The notes: a model not told the origin generated them from the letters alone. DNA of 50,445 nucleotides from Oscillospiraceae bacterium (GCA_015069045.1 SVJJ01000011.1:1-50445); one strand, 5' to 3'; positions 1-8,843 are shown, numbered from the stretch's first letter. A program made the numbers and translations.

Positions 1-81
1 TTGTATACCGAAAACCACGGAAAAGTCGCGTGGCTTGAAAAAAGGTTAACCGATGAACAATTAGCAGCTTATTATGTATAA
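1..81 (+). CDS. C-terminal end of an unidentified protein (partial)
   Basis: An open frame enters from the left edge and stops at a TAA after 26 codons; its last residues read KRLTDEQLAAYYV. The composition is protein-like (mixed charged and hydrophobic residues), and the non-coding repeat block begins about 50 bases after the stop. No family can be named from so short a tail, and the frame could be open by chance. Confidence 0.4.
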   Translation: MYTENHGKVAWLEKRLTDEQLAAYYV

Positions 82-136
82 CAAATTGAATTGTTTAGGT
101 GACGTTTTGAAATAGTATAAAGCATTTTCTGAAAAG

Positions 137-324
137 CCTTCCCCTTGAGGGGAAGGTGGGCTTTGCAAAGCAAAGATCGGATGAGGTGTAGAAAATGCAC
201 TGTATTTTCGTATTTTATGCCCTGCCGGGCTGGCCTACTTTTGTGCGACAAAAGTAGCAAAAACATGGGGGAGTTTCGATTCTCCCCCATGCCCCCTTAA
301 AACGACACAGGGGCGTTGCCCCTG
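137..324. repeat. Tandem array of perfect hairpins, REP/MITE-like
   Basis: Five inverted repeats follow one another with no mismatches: ccttcccc/ggggaagg (137-156), the palindrome gctttgcaaagc (160-171), a 10-bp stem with a gcg loop (235-257), a 10-bp stem catgggggag/ctcccccatg (264-291) and caggggc/gcccctg (308-324). From memory, blocks with the 'ccttcccc..ggggaagg' hairpin followed by 'ggatgagg' are common multicopy elements in Clostridia, but only one copy is visible here, so the repeat status is inferred. Confidence 0.55.
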
Positions 325-403
325 GACCTCCTTTACATAGAGAAGAACGATTTACATAACCCATTTATGGGTAGCAAGTAGCGGCTCTATGGCTGGCAGG
401 CCA

Positions 404-425
404 ATAAAAAAGCGCACTTGTGCGC
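404..425 (-). terminator. Intrinsic terminator, minus strand (distal)
   Basis: On the minus strand a gcgca/tgcgc stem with a four-base loop is followed directly by TTTTTTAT. It lies about 26 bases beyond the first terminator of the LOG-family gene and probably acts as a backup. Confidence 0.5.
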
Positions 426-450
426 AGCCAGTAGCATTAGGGCTATGCCC

Positions 451-481
451 GAAAATGAAAAACCACCCGCTATGCGGGTGG
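451..481 (-). terminator. Intrinsic terminator of the LOG-family gene
   Basis: A perfect 8-bp stem ccacccgc/gcgggtgg with a three-base loop is followed on the minus strand by TTTTTCATTTTC. It sits about 50 bases after the stop of the minus-strand LOG-family gene. The plus-strand side is also T-rich, so it may work in both directions. Confidence 0.65.
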
Positions 482-532
482 ATATTTATTTATTTCTCTT
501 TTTTATTCAAAATAGAACAGATATAGCGGTTT

Positions 533-1114
533 TTAACCATTTTTTAGGTCATGCACATTTTGCCGGATGGGTTGGTCATCCTCAATATAGCGGAGCGCAT
601 CTATATGGTCTGTGGTATAATGGTACAATTTTTTGCAGTTATCTCGCACAAAGCCTTCCTGCATAGAATGGTCCAAAAAATTCTCTAATTTTTTATAATA
701 ATTTCTATGATCTACAATAGCAATAGGTTTAGTATGCCGACATAATTGTTTTAAAGTAAGCACCTCAAAGAACTCCTCAAAGGTACCGATGCCGCCGGGA
801 ACGATGATAAATGCATCAGCCAAATCCTCCATTTTCGCTTTCCGTTGAGCCATGGTTTCAGTATAAATCAGTTCTGTGCAGTTTTCAAAAATCTTTTCTA
901 CATTTTCAATCTTAAAAAAAGAGGGAATAACGCCAATAATTTTGCTACCACCTCTGTGTACACCACGGGCGACGGCACCCATCAAACCATTACCACCGGC
1001 GCCAAATACGAGGGTATGACCACGTTTGGCCATCTCCTCTCCCAATGCTTCAACAGCGGTGATATAGCTGTTGTCAATTTCGTTGCTGGCTGCACCAAAT
1101 ACACAAATGTTCAT
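533..1114 (-). CDS. LOG family protein (TIGR00730-type Rossmann fold)
   Basis: The 193-residue product belongs to the LOG / lysine-decarboxylase-like family. It shows a GAGGNGLMG segment near residues 38-46 and the signature PGGxGTxxE at residues 106-114. Characterised members are cytosolic phosphoribohydrolases that release the free base from cytokinin riboside 5'-monophosphates or related nucleotides. The true substrate in bacteria outside plant interactions is often unknown, so only the family is assigned. The ATG follows an AAGGAG site (aaaaaggagaatcgta). It is the downstream partner of an AraC-type regulator on the same strand with a 91-base gap. Two terminators follow it. Confidence 0.88.
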   Translation of the reverse strand: MNICVFGAASNEIDNSYITAVEALGEEMAKRGHTLVFGAGGNGLMGAVARGVHRGGSKIIGVIPSFFKIENVEKIFENCTELIYTETMAQRKAKMEDLADAFIIVPGGIGTFEEFFEVLTLKQLCRHTKPIAIVDHRNYYKKLENFLDHSMQEGFVRDNCKKLYHYTTDHIDALRYIEDDQPIRQNVHDLKNG

Positions 1115-1205
1115 TACGATTCTCCTTTTTGTTATTCTAGACTATATGGCACTCAATCTTATGCAAACAAAACTAGTAATATGCATACTAATTTCGCTAT
1201 TTTTC

Positions 1206-2018
1206 TTACTGATGAGCATATTCTTGAGGGGTTACGCCAAATTGTTTTTTAAAAGCTTTTAAAAAGTTAGACAATGACGAAAAACCACATTCAAAGCAAA
1301 CGTCAGTGCTGGTCATTTTATTTTGTTTTAATAAATGCTTGGCATAGTTGAGCTTTAGATTGGTAATATATTCCTTATATGTTTGCCCAGTATGTTGATG
1401 GAATATTTCACTAAAATAATTGGCAGAAAAACCGGATACAGTAGCCACTACGGATAGGGTTGGATTTTCTCTAAAATGCGTGTGTATATACAAAAGAGAC
1501 TTTTTAATAGGTGTGGCGGCAACATATTCACCCCGCGGGATTAGATTGCATGCACGCATAAACATCATGAGTAATGTTTCCGATAGATTATGAATACAGG
1601 ATTCCTTAAAAGGGTTATTTTCATTAAACTCCGTATCCAGGATGTGTGTCAGGTAGCTGATGTGCTCGAAAACGGGCGGAGTTAAGGTTGTTAAAATATC
1701 CTCAGACGTATTTAATAAAGTTTCGATAAAGTGGTCTGACAAGGCATTTTCATTAAACATAATGTTATAAAAGGTTAAGGGTGTACTGACATACATTTCG
1801 TGGAAATCGGTTGGTTTTAAAATGTAACCAACACCTTTTTCCAGCGGATATTCTTTTCCGTTGAAATTTTGATAGCCCTTTCCTTCTAAAATCAGGTCAA
1901 ATTCAAAAAAATTATGCCAATGGAGATTGCATTTCTCTTCCAGTCTTTTTTTCTGCACGACTAATACATTATCACCATAAATATGGTCCTTGGCTTGCAG
2001 ATGAGGAATATATTCCAT
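1206..2018 (-). CDS. AraC family transcriptional regulator with N-terminal cupin domain
   Basis: A cytosolic DNA-binding regulator. The first ~150 residues look like a cupin sensing domain (HWHNFFEFDLILEGKG, then a second strand set around GVGYILKPTDFHE). The last ~100 residues form the AraC double helix-turn-helix (VATVSGFSANYFSEIFHQ, then CGFSSLSNFLKAFKKQFG). The chosen ATG gives 270 residues, usual for the family. The frame stays open 32 codons further upstream, but that part is Lys/Ile-rich and not domain-like, while GGAGTGTGGAGAG lies just before this ATG. It is divergent from the CDF transporter and upstream of the LOG-family gene, so either may be its target. The ligand is unknown, though cupin AraC proteins often sense sugars. 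Confidence 0.88.
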   Translation of the reverse strand: MEYIPHLQAKDHIYGDNVLVVQKKRLEEKCNLHWHNFFEFDLILEGKGYQNFNGKEYPLEKGVGYILKPTDFHEMYVSTPLTFYNIMFNENALSDHFIETLLNTSEDILTTLTPPVFEHISYLTHILDTEFNENNPFKESCIHNLSETLLMMFMRACNLIPRGEYVAATPIKKSLLYIHTHFRENPTLSVVATVSGFSANYFSEIFHQHTGQTYKEYITNLKLNYAKHLLKQNKMTSTDVCFECGFSSLSNFLKAFKKQFGVTPQEYAHQ

Positions 2019-2282
2019 GACTCTCCACACTCCTTTTCCTTTAGCATACAGTATTTTTTTCGTAAAGTCAATATAAATCGTAATTTTTGATAATAATTTT
2101 ACTGTATAAGACAAGGCAAGAGGATGTAGTTTCTATTAGATCATGATCATAAATAATAGGAAAACTATTTTAATAGGGCCCGAAGGGCGTTCATCTTTTA
2201 GGAATTTGCTAAAATGGTGGAATCCGTGTGCTTCTGTGAAATGATGTTTATTTGATGCTGCATAAAGGTGTTTAGGAATCAA

Positions 2283-2311
2283 TTGACAAAAAAAGGGAAA
2301 TATGGTATTCT
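2283..2311 (+). promoter_or_regulatory. Sigma-A type promoter of the CDF transporter gene
   Basis: TTGACA (2283-2288) and TATTCT (2306-2311) are separated by exactly 17 bases. The start codon of the transporter lies about 35 bases further on, with GGGTGG just before it. No manganese (yybP-ykoY) riboswitch-like structure was recognised in the 231-base divergent region. Confidence 0.7.
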
Positions 2312-2345
2312 AATATATACAATATTTTAGGGTGGCAGTATTACT

Positions 2346-3512
2346 ATGATTAAGCTATTGATTCGAAAATTTGTTAAAAACTATGAACATACAGATGAAC
2401 TCAGTGTACGCTCCGCATATGGCCAATTGGCCGGCAGCTTGGGTATTGGCTGCAATTTAGTTTTGTTTGTACTTAAACTATGTGCCGGATTAATTGTTGG
2501 CTCTATGGCTGTGATTTCGGATGCCTTCAACAATTTGTCGGATATGGGCGCGTCCATTGTATCCTTAATTGGCACTGCGGCTTCAGGACGCCGCGCAGAT
2601 GAAGAGCACCCTTTTGGTCATGGACGATCAGAATACATTGGTTCGCTGATTGTATCTTTTCTTATTATACTAGTGGGATTTGAACTTTTTAAAAGCTCTG
2701 TAGGGGCAATATTGCGACGTGAAATGACAGGTTTTAGCTGGCTGTCGGTCAGTATTATGTTTTTTTCAATTGTTGTTAAACTGTGGATGTTTGCATATAA
2801 CCATTACATCGGTCAAAAAATTCAGTCACCTGTTTTGCGGGCAACGGCGCAGGATAGTTTGCATGATGTATATGCCACGACAGCTATTGTGTCATCATTA
2901 TTTATTGGACAATGGATTGATGCACCGATAGATGGTATTATGGGATTGGCAATTTCTATCTTAATTGTAGTTGCTGGCTATGGCATCGCCAAGGATACAA
3001 TTACAGTTTTACTAGGTGCACCCCCTGATCCGATGATGGCAGAACGAATTTGTCAAATCATTTTAGAGCAGGAAGGGATTGAGGGTGTCCATGATTTAAT
3101 TATCCATGACTATGGTCCGGGTCGATGCATGGCATCTGTTCATGCGGAAGTGCCTGTTATGGGGGATATTGTTAAAATACATGAAATAGTGGATATAACG
3201 GAAAAGAAAATTCAACAGGACCTGGGTGTACACATTGTGATTCACATAGATCCTATTATGGCTAATTGCGAGCAGGTTGACGAAGTGCGTCGGTTTACTC
3301 TGCATTGTGTTCATGCAGTTAATCCTGTTTTTGGGATACATGACTTTAGAATGACAGATGGCGAACAGACGATAAACTTAATTTTTGATTTAGAAGTGCC
3401 TTATAGCCTACAACAATCAGAGTGCGATAGAGCAGTAGCGGATATTCAAGCTAAACTTAAGGAGCGAGAAGAACGCTACAATGCTATTATTCAGGTAGAC
3501 CGAAAAAAATAG
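2346..3512 (+). CDS. Cation diffusion facilitator family transporter, probable Mn(II) exporter
   Basis: A membrane metal/proton antiporter of 388 residues. The CDF transmembrane core spans about residues 30-220, followed by a cytosolic metal-binding domain that is longer than usual (about 220-388). The metal-site segments are SDAFNNLSD (N62xxxD66) in helix 2 and QDSLHD (D170xxxD174) in helix 5. Zinc exporters of the YiiP type have D-D/H-D here, whereas manganese CDFs such as MntE carry Asn or Asp with no His, so manganese efflux is the better guess. The region EEHPFGHGRSEY after helix 2 is the usual CDF loop. It has its own promoter and is not co-transcribed with its left-hand neighbours. Confidence 0.85.
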   Translation: MIKLLIRKFVKNYEHTDELSVRSAYGQLAGSLGIGCNLVLFVLKLCAGLIVGSMAVISDAFNNLSDMGASIVSLIGTAASGRRADEEHPFGHGRSEYIGSLIVSFLIILVGFELFKSSVGAILRREMTGFSWLSVSIMFFSIVVKLWMFAYNHYIGQKIQSPVLRATAQDSLHDVYATTAIVSSLFIGQWIDAPIDGIMGLAISILIVVAGYGIAKDTITVLLGAPPDPMMAERICQIILEQEGIEGVHDLIIHDYGPGRCMASVHAEVPVMGDIVKIHEIVDITEKKIQQDLGVHIVIHIDPIMANCEQVDEVRRFTLHCVHAVNPVFGIHDFRMTDGEQTINLIFDLEVPYSLQQSECDRAVADIQAKLKEREERYNAIIQVDRKK

Positions 3513-4073
3513 ACGGGCAATATACTATATATCGTTGCTATTCATCATGATGACATAAGTATGTGCAAAATAAACAAAAAACATAAAGATATTTCGCAAA
3601 AGTTTGTTACTTTTTTAATTTGCTTTTTTTCATATATCTCTTGCAATTTTCTTTCATTTAGTGTATCATTAAAGAGCTGTGACATGACATACGATGATGC
3701 GGGAGGTTGCCGTCTATAAGGCGGGTTTTTCCGCGGAGAATGTCCGATTCAAGAAACCGGGCGACTAGTCATACGCAAATGGAGAGAAAAAAGCTTATGG
3801 GGCGGCTTTGTCTGCCTTTTTGTCCTTTTTTATTTTCGTTTGTGTTCGGGATTTCCAAATGGGGAAGACCGCAAAAAAAGCATGACTGGCCCAGAAACAA
3901 AGGTTTTTGGGTTTTATTTATGGCCAAGGTTGCAACACCCGGCCGAGTGTATGCTTTTTGAGAGGGACTGTACGGATTTTTGTGCAGTACTCGGCGAGCC
4001 GTTTCTTCATGCACAGACAGGATGGCTTCCTATTTTAATAGGTGAGCGCAAAATTAAGAAGGAGGAAAGTACC
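3513..4073 (+). other. rpsJ leader: 560-base gap: ribosomal cluster promoter and long S10 leader
   Basis: After the CDF gene come about 120 A+T-rich bases, then a strong promoter, then roughly 400 transcribed bases before rpsJ. No credible gene is present: the frame in phase with rpsJ lacks a ribosome-binding site at its upstream ATGs. The leader contains several short stems, including ggcgg/ctgcc followed by a T-rich run (3800-3830), actgtac/gtgcagt around 3967-3990, and cctatt/aatagg (4029-4042) just before the rpsJ ribosome-binding site. This suggests autogenous or attenuation control, but I cannot match it to a known ribosomal leader family. Confidence 0.6.
3641..3669 (+). promoter_or_regulatory. 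Promoter of the S10-spc-alpha ribosomal cluster
   Basis: TTGCAA (3641-3646) and TATCAT (3664-3669) are separated by 17 bases, preceded by a very A+T-rich tract that could act as an UP element. Transcription would begin near 3676 and give a leader of about 400 nt before rpsJ. Confidence 0.75.
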
Positions 4074-4385
4074 ATGGCACAAAGTCAAAAAATCAGAATC
4101 AGATTAAAGGCATATGATCATGTTCTTTTAGATCAGTCTGCCGAAAAAATCGTGGAAACAGCCAAGAGAACAGGTGCGAAGGTTTCCGGACCTATTCCGC
4201 TACCGACAAAGAAAGAGGTTGTTACCATTCTGCGTGCTGTTCACAAGTATAAGGATTCCCGTGAGCAGTTCGAAACCAGAACCCATAAACGGTTAATTGA
4301 CATTCTGCTTCCCACCAACAAGACAGTTGATGCTTTAATGCGCATTGAGTTGCCTGCTGGTGTGGATATCGAAATGAAATATTAA
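4074..4385 (+). CDS. rpsJ: 30S ribosomal protein S10
   Basis: S10 (103 residues, family-typical length) is part of the 30S head and, as NusE, also takes part in transcription antitermination. The N-terminus [15 protein letters not shown] and the segment [10 protein letters not shown] are hallmark S10 sequence. The ATG sits 8 bases after AAGGAGG. The frame is open 78 codons further upstream, but that extension is leader RNA. It is the first gene of the fused S10-spc-alpha cluster and is followed by an unusually long, hairpin-rich spacer before rplC. Confidence 0.97.
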   Translation: MAQSQKIRIRLKAYDHVLLDQSAEKIVETAKRTGAKVSGPIPLPTKKEVVTILRAVHKYKDSREQFETRTHKRLIDILLPTNKTVDALMRIELPAGVDIEMKY

Positions 4386-4520
4386 TGCGTTTCGCAAACC
4401 GGATGGCTTATGTAGCCTGGCTGCGGGTCTGAAGGTTTGTTAAAAGGCACTGTTGCATATGCAACGGGTCATGTTCCGATTTAAACGGAACCAATAACCA
4501 ATTTTTTAGGAGGTGCTTTT
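4386..4520 (+). promoter_or_regulatory. Hairpin-rich spacer between rpsJ and rplC
   Basis: This 135-base spacer is much longer than most gaps in the cluster. It contains the perfect 14-base palindrome gttgcatatgcaac (4452-4465), the stem gttccg/cggaac (4473-4491) and a ggct/agcc hairpin nested inside an aaacc/ggttt pair near 4416-4438. It lies in the 5' region of the L3-L4 genes. L4 controls the S10 operon in Escherichia coli, so a regulatory role is plausible but unproven. Confidence 0.4.
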
Positions 4521-5153
4521 GTGAAAAAAGCGATTTTAGGCAAAAAGCTCGGCATGACACAGCTTTTTGGCGAAGACGGCGTTTTGATTCCCGTCACTGT
4601 CATTGAAGCCGGTCCTTGCAGAGTTATCCAGAAAAAAACCGCTGATAATGACGGCTATGATGCTGTTCAGGTTGGTTTTCTGGAAAAGAAGGAAAAACAT
4701 ACCACAAAGCCCTTACAGGGTCATTTCAAGAAGGCCGGTACCGGCTACATGAAATACCTGAAGGAGTTCAAGCTGGACGATGCAGCTCAGATGAATGTGG
4801 GCGATGAAATCAAGGCAGATGTGTTTGCCGAAGGTGATTCTGTTGATGTAACAGGAATCAGCAAAGGTAAAGGTTACGCCGGCACAATTAAGCGTTGGGG
4901 TACACATCGTGGTCCTATGACACACGGTTCCGGCTATCACAGAGGTCCCGGTTCTATGGGTGCCTGCTCCACACCTTCCCGTGTTATGAAGGGTAAGAAA
5001 TTAGCTGGTCACTTGGGTGTTGAAAAGGTAACAGTACAGAACTTGTCTGTTGTTAAGATTGATGCGGAGAATAACATTTTGGCTATCCGCGGTGCTGTTC
5101 CCGGACCTAAGGGCGGTTTAGTGGTTATTAAGAATTCTGTAAAGGCGCGGTAA
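4521..5153 (+). CDS. rplC: 50S ribosomal protein L3
   Basis: L3 (210 residues) is an early-assembly 23S rRNA binding protein whose extended loop reaches the peptidyl transferase centre. The sequence opens with [15 protein letters not shown], contains the loop [13 protein letters not shown] and ends with the conserved GAVPGPKGG. Translation starts at a GTG preceded by TTAGGAGGTG. The hairpin-rich spacer lies directly upstream and rplD follows 28 bases later. Confidence 0.97.
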   Translation: MKKAILGKKLGMTQLFGEDGVLIPVTVIEAGPCRVIQKKTADNDGYDAVQVGFLEKKEKHTTKPLQGHFKKAGTGYMKYLKEFKLDDAAQMNVGDEIKADVFAEGDSVDVTGISKGKGYAGTIKRWGTHRGPMTHGSGYHRGPGSMGACSTPSRVMKGKKLAGHLGVEKVTVQNLSVVKIDAENNILAIRGAVPGPKGGLVVIKNSVKAR

Positions 5154-5181
5154 GCGACCTATATCGAAAGGAGGAAGTATC

Positions 5182-5805
5182 ATGCCGAACGTGGTATTAT
5201 ACAATATGGAAGGCAAAGAAGTTGGCAACTATGAGTTAAACGATGCGGTATTTGGTATTAAGCCGAATGAAGCAGCTGTTCACACCACGGTTGTTGCTTA
5301 TCTTGCCAATCAAAGACAAGGCACACAGAGCGCTCTGACTCGGGCGGAGGTTCGTGGCGGCGGCGCTAAGCCCTGGAGACAAAAGGGTACCGGTCGCGCA
5401 AGACAGGGTTCCACACGTTCTCCCCAGTGGACAGGTGGTGGTGTTGTATTTGCACCGAAGCCGAGAAGCTACGCAATGAGCGTTAACAAGAAAATCCGTG
5501 CACTGGCTATGAAATCTGCACTGTCAGCTAAGGCGCAGGAACAGGCTATTATGGTGTTGGATGAAATTGCAGTAAAAGAAATTAAGACCAAACAGATTGC
5601 AGAAATGCTGAAAAATCTGAAGGTAAGTGGTAAAGCGTTGATTGTTCTGCCTGAAAAGAACGAGGCGGTATACCGCAGCGCCAAGAATATTGAGGGTGTT
5701 AAAACCAGCTTTATTGGGATGCTGAATGTATACGACCTACTGAATTGTAGTACGGTTATTATCGCTAAAAGCGCTGCCGATCAGTTAGGGGAGGTGTATG
5801 CATAA
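5182..5805 (+). CDS. rplD: 50S ribosomal protein L4
   Basis: L4 (207 residues) binds 23S rRNA domain I and lines the peptide exit tunnel. In enteric bacteria it also represses its own operon. The conserved loop [18 protein letters not shown] is intact, and the C-terminal globular part contains [11 protein letters not shown] strong AAGGAGGA site precedes the ATG. Its stop overlaps the rplW start by one base (TAATG), which favours translational coupling. Confidence 0.97.
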   Translation: MPNVVLYNMEGKEVGNYELNDAVFGIKPNEAAVHTTVVAYLANQRQGTQSALTRAEVRGGGAKPWRQKGTGRARQGSTRSPQWTGGGVVFAPKPRSYAMSVNKKIRALAMKSALSAKAQEQAIMVLDEIAVKEIKTKQIAEMLKNLKVSGKALIVLPEKNEAVYRSAKNIEGVKTSFIGMLNVYDLLNCSTVIIAKSAADQLGEVYA

Positions 5806-6098
5806 TGACATACGCACATGATATTATCATTAAGCCCATTATTTCTGAGCAGAGCATGGATCAGATTTCTGATAAGAAGTACACCTTTGAAGTCAAGAAA
5901 TCTGCCAATAAAATTGAAATTAAAAAAGCGGTTGAGGAAATCTTCGGTGTAAAGGTTGAAAGTGTCAACACGTTGAATATGTTGGGTAAAATGAAACGTA
6001 TGGGTCGTACAGAAGGTAGAAGACCCAGCTGGAAGAAAGCTATTGTTAAGTTAACGGCTGACAGCAAAACCATCGAATTTTTCGACGGCATGGCGTAA
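5805..6098 (+). CDS. rplW: 50S ribosomal protein L23
   Basis: L23 (97 residues) sits at the tunnel exit and is the docking site for trigger factor, signal recognition particle and SecYEG. The N-terminal [12 protein letters not shown] and the basic loop [18 protein letters not shown] are typical of bacterial L23. The start overlaps the rplD stop by one base, and the ribosome-binding site GGGGAGG lies inside the end of rplD. Confidence 0.96.
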   Translation: MTYAHDIIIKPIISEQSMDQISDKKYTFEVKKSANKIEIKKAVEEIFGVKVESVNTLNMLGKMKRMGRTEGRRPSWKKAIVKLTADSKTIEFFDGMA

Positions 6099-6130
6099 TG
6101 CCAACACCAATTTAGTAAGGAGTGAAAAGG

Positions 6131-6964
6131 ATGCCTACCAAAAAATTTAATCCTACCTCTCCTGCCAGACGATTCATGACTGTTTCTACTTTCGAAGAGA
6201 TTACTAAGCAAGAGCCTGAACGTTCTCTCTTAGCATCCATCAGTAAGAATGGTGGTAGAAACAATTATGGTAGAATTACTGTCCGGCATAGAGGCGGCGG
6301 AAATAAAAGAAAGTACAGAATTATTGATTTTAAGAGAAACAAGGTTGGCGCGGCTACCGTTATCGGTGTGGAATATGATCCCAACCGCTCCGCCAATATT
6401 GCACTGGTGCAATATGAGGATGGCGAAAAACGCTATTTCTTGGCACCTCTCGGCGTAACAGATGGTCATGTTTTAATTACAGATCCTATGGGCGCCGATA
6501 TTAAGCCCGGTAATGCAATGCAGATTCAGTTCATTCCCGTGGGTACCTTAATCCACAATATTGAACTGATGCCCGGCAAAGGCGGTCAGTTGGTTCGTAG
6601 CGCCGGCGGCGCTGCACAGCTGATGGCTAAAGAAGATAAGTATGCTCAGGTTAGACTGCCGTCCGGCGAAGTTCGTTACATCCGGCTTGACTGCATGGCC
6701 ACCATTGGTCAGGTTGGTAATTTGGATCATGAGAATATATCCATCGGTAAAGCTGGTCGTAAACGTCACATGGGTATTCGTCCTACAGTCAGAGGTTCTG
6801 TTATGAACCCGAATGACCATCCCCATGGTGGTGGTGAAGGTCGTTCTCCCATTGGTCGTCCCGGACCTGTTACCCCTTGGGGCAAACCGGCACTGGGTCT
6901 TAAGACCAGAAAGAAAAAGAATCTTAATGATAAGTTTATCGTTAAACGTCGCGGCGTTCGCTAA
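6131..6964 (+). CDS. rplB: 50S ribosomal protein L2
   Basis: L2 (277 residues) is needed for 50S assembly and subunit association. It begins [16 protein letters not shown] and carries the hallmark [13 protein letters not shown] near the C-terminus, including the histidine close to the peptidyl transferase centre. An upstream in-frame GTG exists three codons earlier, but it overlaps the AAGGAG site; the ATG used here is 8 bases after that site. Large antisense frames opposite this gene are shadows. Confidence 0.97.
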   Translation: MPTKKFNPTSPARRFMTVSTFEEITKQEPERSLLASISKNGGRNNYGRITVRHRGGGNKRKYRIIDFKRNKVGAATVIGVEYDPNRSANIALVQYEDGEKRYFLAPLGVTDGHVLITDPMGADIKPGNAMQIQFIPVGTLIHNIELMPGKGGQLVRSAGGAAQLMAKEDKYAQVRLPSGEVRYIRLDCMATIGQVGNLDHENISIGKAGRKRHMGIRPTVRGSVMNPNDHPHGGGEGRSPIGRPGPVTPWGKPALGLKTRKKKNLNDKFIVKRRGVR

Positions 6965-7037
6965 GTAACCCGCGTAACGCTGCCGGGCCGCCTGGTTGCG
7001 GCTCTGGCAAGCCAATTTGGGCGAAGGAGGAAAAAGA

Positions 7038-7316
7038 ATGGGCAGATCGGTTAAAAAAGGGCCTTTCGTTGCAGAAAGCCTGATTAAGAAGATTGTTGCT
7101 ATGAACGAGTCCGGCGACAAAAAAGTTGTTAAGACTTGGTCCAGAAGCTCTACCATTTTCCCTGAAATGGTGGGTCATACAATTGCAGTACATGATGGTA
7201 GAAAACATGTTCCGGTTTATGTATCCGAGGACATGGTTGGACACAAGCTGGGCGAATTTGCGCCGACTAGAACCTATAAAGGTCATGCCGGCAACAAAAC
7301 GTCGGGCGTTAAATAA
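7038..7316 (+). CDS. rpsS: 30S ribosomal protein S19
   Basis: S19 (92 residues) forms part of the 30S head next to S13 and contacts the A-site side. The sequence [10 protein letters not shown] opens the protein, and [20 protein letters not shown] is diagnostic. The ATG was chosen because it follows GAAGGAGGAAAAAG; the 14-codon upstream extension in the same frame has no family match. Confidence 0.97.
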   Translation: MGRSVKKGPFVAESLIKKIVAMNESGDKKVVKTWSRSSTIFPEMVGHTIAVHDGRKHVPVYVSEDMVGHKLGEFAPTRTYKGHAGNKTSGVK

Positions 7317-7345
7317 AATTTCCTTGTAGGAAAGGAGGAATCTTT

Positions 7346-7681
7346 GTGGAAGCCAGAGCAAAACTGAGCTATGCACGCATTTCATCTCGTAAAGTTAAGA
7401 TTGTGATAGATTTAATTAGAAATAAGCCCGTAGGTGTAGCGTTGGGTATTTTGAAAAATACACCAAAAGCAGCCAGCGAGCCGGTGGAAAAGCTTTTGAA
7501 GTCTGCGGTTGCAAATGCAGAGAATAACCATGGTATGGACGTTAACAGTCTGTATGTGGCCGAGATCTTTGCTTGTCAGGGACCGACTTTAAAGAGAGTT
7601 CGTCCCCGTGCACAGGGCAGAGCGTTCCGTATCAGAAAACGGACCAGCCATATCACGATTGTTCTAAAGGAAAAAGAATAA
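7346..7681 (+). CDS. rplV: 50S ribosomal protein L22
   Basis: L22 (111 residues) has a globular domain on the ribosome surface and a beta-hairpin that lines the exit tunnel, where macrolide-resistance changes are known in other species. Conserved stretches include [17 protein letters not shown] and the hairpin region [19 protein letters not shown]. It starts at a GTG about 8 bases after AAAGGAGG. No resistance-type insertion is evident by eye. Confidence 0.96.
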   Translation: MEARAKLSYARISSRKVKIVIDLIRNKPVGVALGILKNTPKAASEPVEKLLKSAVANAENNHGMDVNSLYVAEIFACQGPTLKRVRPRAQGRAFRIRKRTSHITIVLKEKE

Positions 7682-7702
7682 GATAAGAAGGAGGTAAGAA
7701 GC

Positions 7703-8371
7703 TTGGGTCAGAAAGTAAATCCGCATGGATTAAGAGTCGGTATCATCAAGGATTGGGATTCCAGATGGTTTGCACAGGATTCTCAGTTCGGTGATCTTTT
7801 GGTTGAAGATTACAACATTAGAAAGTTCTTAAAGAATAAGCTGTTTGCATCAGGTGTATCTAAAATTGAAATTGAGCGTACCGCAAAAAGAATTAAGGTT
7901 AACATTTTTGCAGCAAAGCCCGGTATTATTATTGGTCGTGGCGGCAGCGAAATTGATAAAGTTAAAAAAGAACTGGAAACAATGACCGGTAAAAACATTG
8001 CGCTGAACATCGAAGAGGTTAAACACCCCGATGTTGATGCACAACTCATTGCTGAAAATATTGCAGCACAGCTGGAAAGAAGAATTTCTTTCAGAAAAGC
8101 TATGAAGTCTACAATGGGTCGTGCGATGAAATTAGGCGCAAAGGGAATTAAGACTAGTTGTGCAGGACGTTTAGGCGGTGCTGAAATTGCCAGAACAGAG
8201 CATTATCATGAGGGGACAATTCCTCTGCAGACTCTGCGTGCCGATATTGATTACGGTTTCTGGGAAGCCAACACTACCTATGGTAAAATTGGTGTAAAGG
8301 TTTGGATTTACAAAGGTGAAATCCTTCCTGAAAGCAAAAAAATTCAAAAGCCGGCAGCAGCAAAGGCCTAA
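7703..8371 (+). CDS. rpsC: 30S ribosomal protein S3
   Basis: S3 (222 residues) is a 30S head protein at the mRNA entry channel. It opens [17 protein letters not shown], has a type II KH domain with the motif [12 protein letters not shown] and a C-terminal domain containing [12 protein letters not shown]. It uses a TTG start, 7 bases after AAGGAGG, one of three TTG starts in the cluster. Confidence 0.97.
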   Translation: MGQKVNPHGLRVGIIKDWDSRWFAQDSQFGDLLVEDYNIRKFLKNKLFASGVSKIEIERTAKRIKVNIFAAKPGIIIGRGGSEIDKVKKELETMTGKNIALNIEEVKHPDVDAQLIAENIAAQLERRISFRKAMKSTMGRAMKLGAKGIKTSCAGRLGGAEIARTEHYHEGTIPLQTLRADIDYGFWEANTTYGKIGVKVWIYKGEILPESKKIQKPAAAKA

Positions 8372-8413
8372 TGCACGGCGTTTGTGCATTCTGAAAGAAA
8401 GGAATGAGAAAGC

Positions 8414-8839
8414 ATGTTATTGCCTAAAAGAGTGAAATACAGAAGAGTCATGCGCGGCAGAATGACAGGCAAGGCAACACGTGGTAACACCGTTACCTAT
8501 GGTGAATATGGTTTACAGGCGTTAAGCCCTGCTTGGATTACCTCAAATCAAATTGAGGCTGCTCGTATTGCCATGACCCGTTATATTAAGAGAGGCGGAC
8601 AGGTCTGGATTAAAATTTTCCCGGATAAGCCCATCACCGAGAAACCGGCTGAAACCCGTATGGGTAGCGGTAAAGGTTCTCCCGAATATTGGGTAGCTGT
8701 CGTTAAGCCCGGTCGGGTCATGTTTGAAATCGGCGGCGTTTCCGAGGAGGTAGCAAGAGAGGCGATGCGTCTTGCATCTCACAAGCTGCCCGTTAAGTGC
8801 AAATTCGTAACGCGCGCCCAGAAAGAAGAGGAGGCGTAA
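8414..8839 (+). CDS. rplP: 50S ribosomal protein L16
   Basis: L16 (141 residues) helps position the A-site tRNA. It opens [16 protein letters not shown], and the segment [18 protein letters not shown] is the family signature that lies near the peptidyl transferase centre. GAAAGGAATGAGAAAGC precedes the ATG. Only 4 bases separate its stop from rpmC, so translational coupling is likely. Confidence 0.97.
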   Translation: MLLPKRVKYRRVMRGRMTGKATRGNTVTYGEYGLQALSPAWITSNQIEAARIAMTRYIKRGGQVWIKIFPDKPITEKPAETRMGSGKGSPEYWVAVVKPGRVMFEIGGVSEEVAREAMRLASHKLPVKCKFVTRAQKEEEA

Positions 8840-8843
8840 GCAT

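Larger units (their letters stand above)
82..532. other. 450-base non-coding block with hairpin repeats and terminators
   Basis: No convincing gene is present. The short open frames here have no ribosome-binding site and run through perfect inverted repeats. The block holds a chain of hairpins (137-324), a small accca/tgggt hairpin at 359-372, and two terminator-like hairpins that point towards the minus strand and serve the LOG-family gene converging from the right. Confidence 0.7.

Noticed and set aside
418-666. Plus-strand open frame of 82 codons
   Set aside because: It runs through a terminator hairpin and the antisense of the LOG-family gene, and has no ribosome-binding site.
845-1252. 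Plus-strand open frame of 135 codons
   Set aside because: It is antisense to the LOG-family gene, which has clear family motifs, a ribosome-binding site and terminators.
3707-4073. Short open frames in the S10 leader, including one in frame with rpsJ
   Set aside because: There is no ribosome-binding site or family similarity; S10 begins at the ATG after AAGGAGG.
6548-7385. Long minus-strand frames opposite rplB, rpsS and rplV
   Set aside because: They are shadows of strongly conserved ribosomal genes with no signals of their own.
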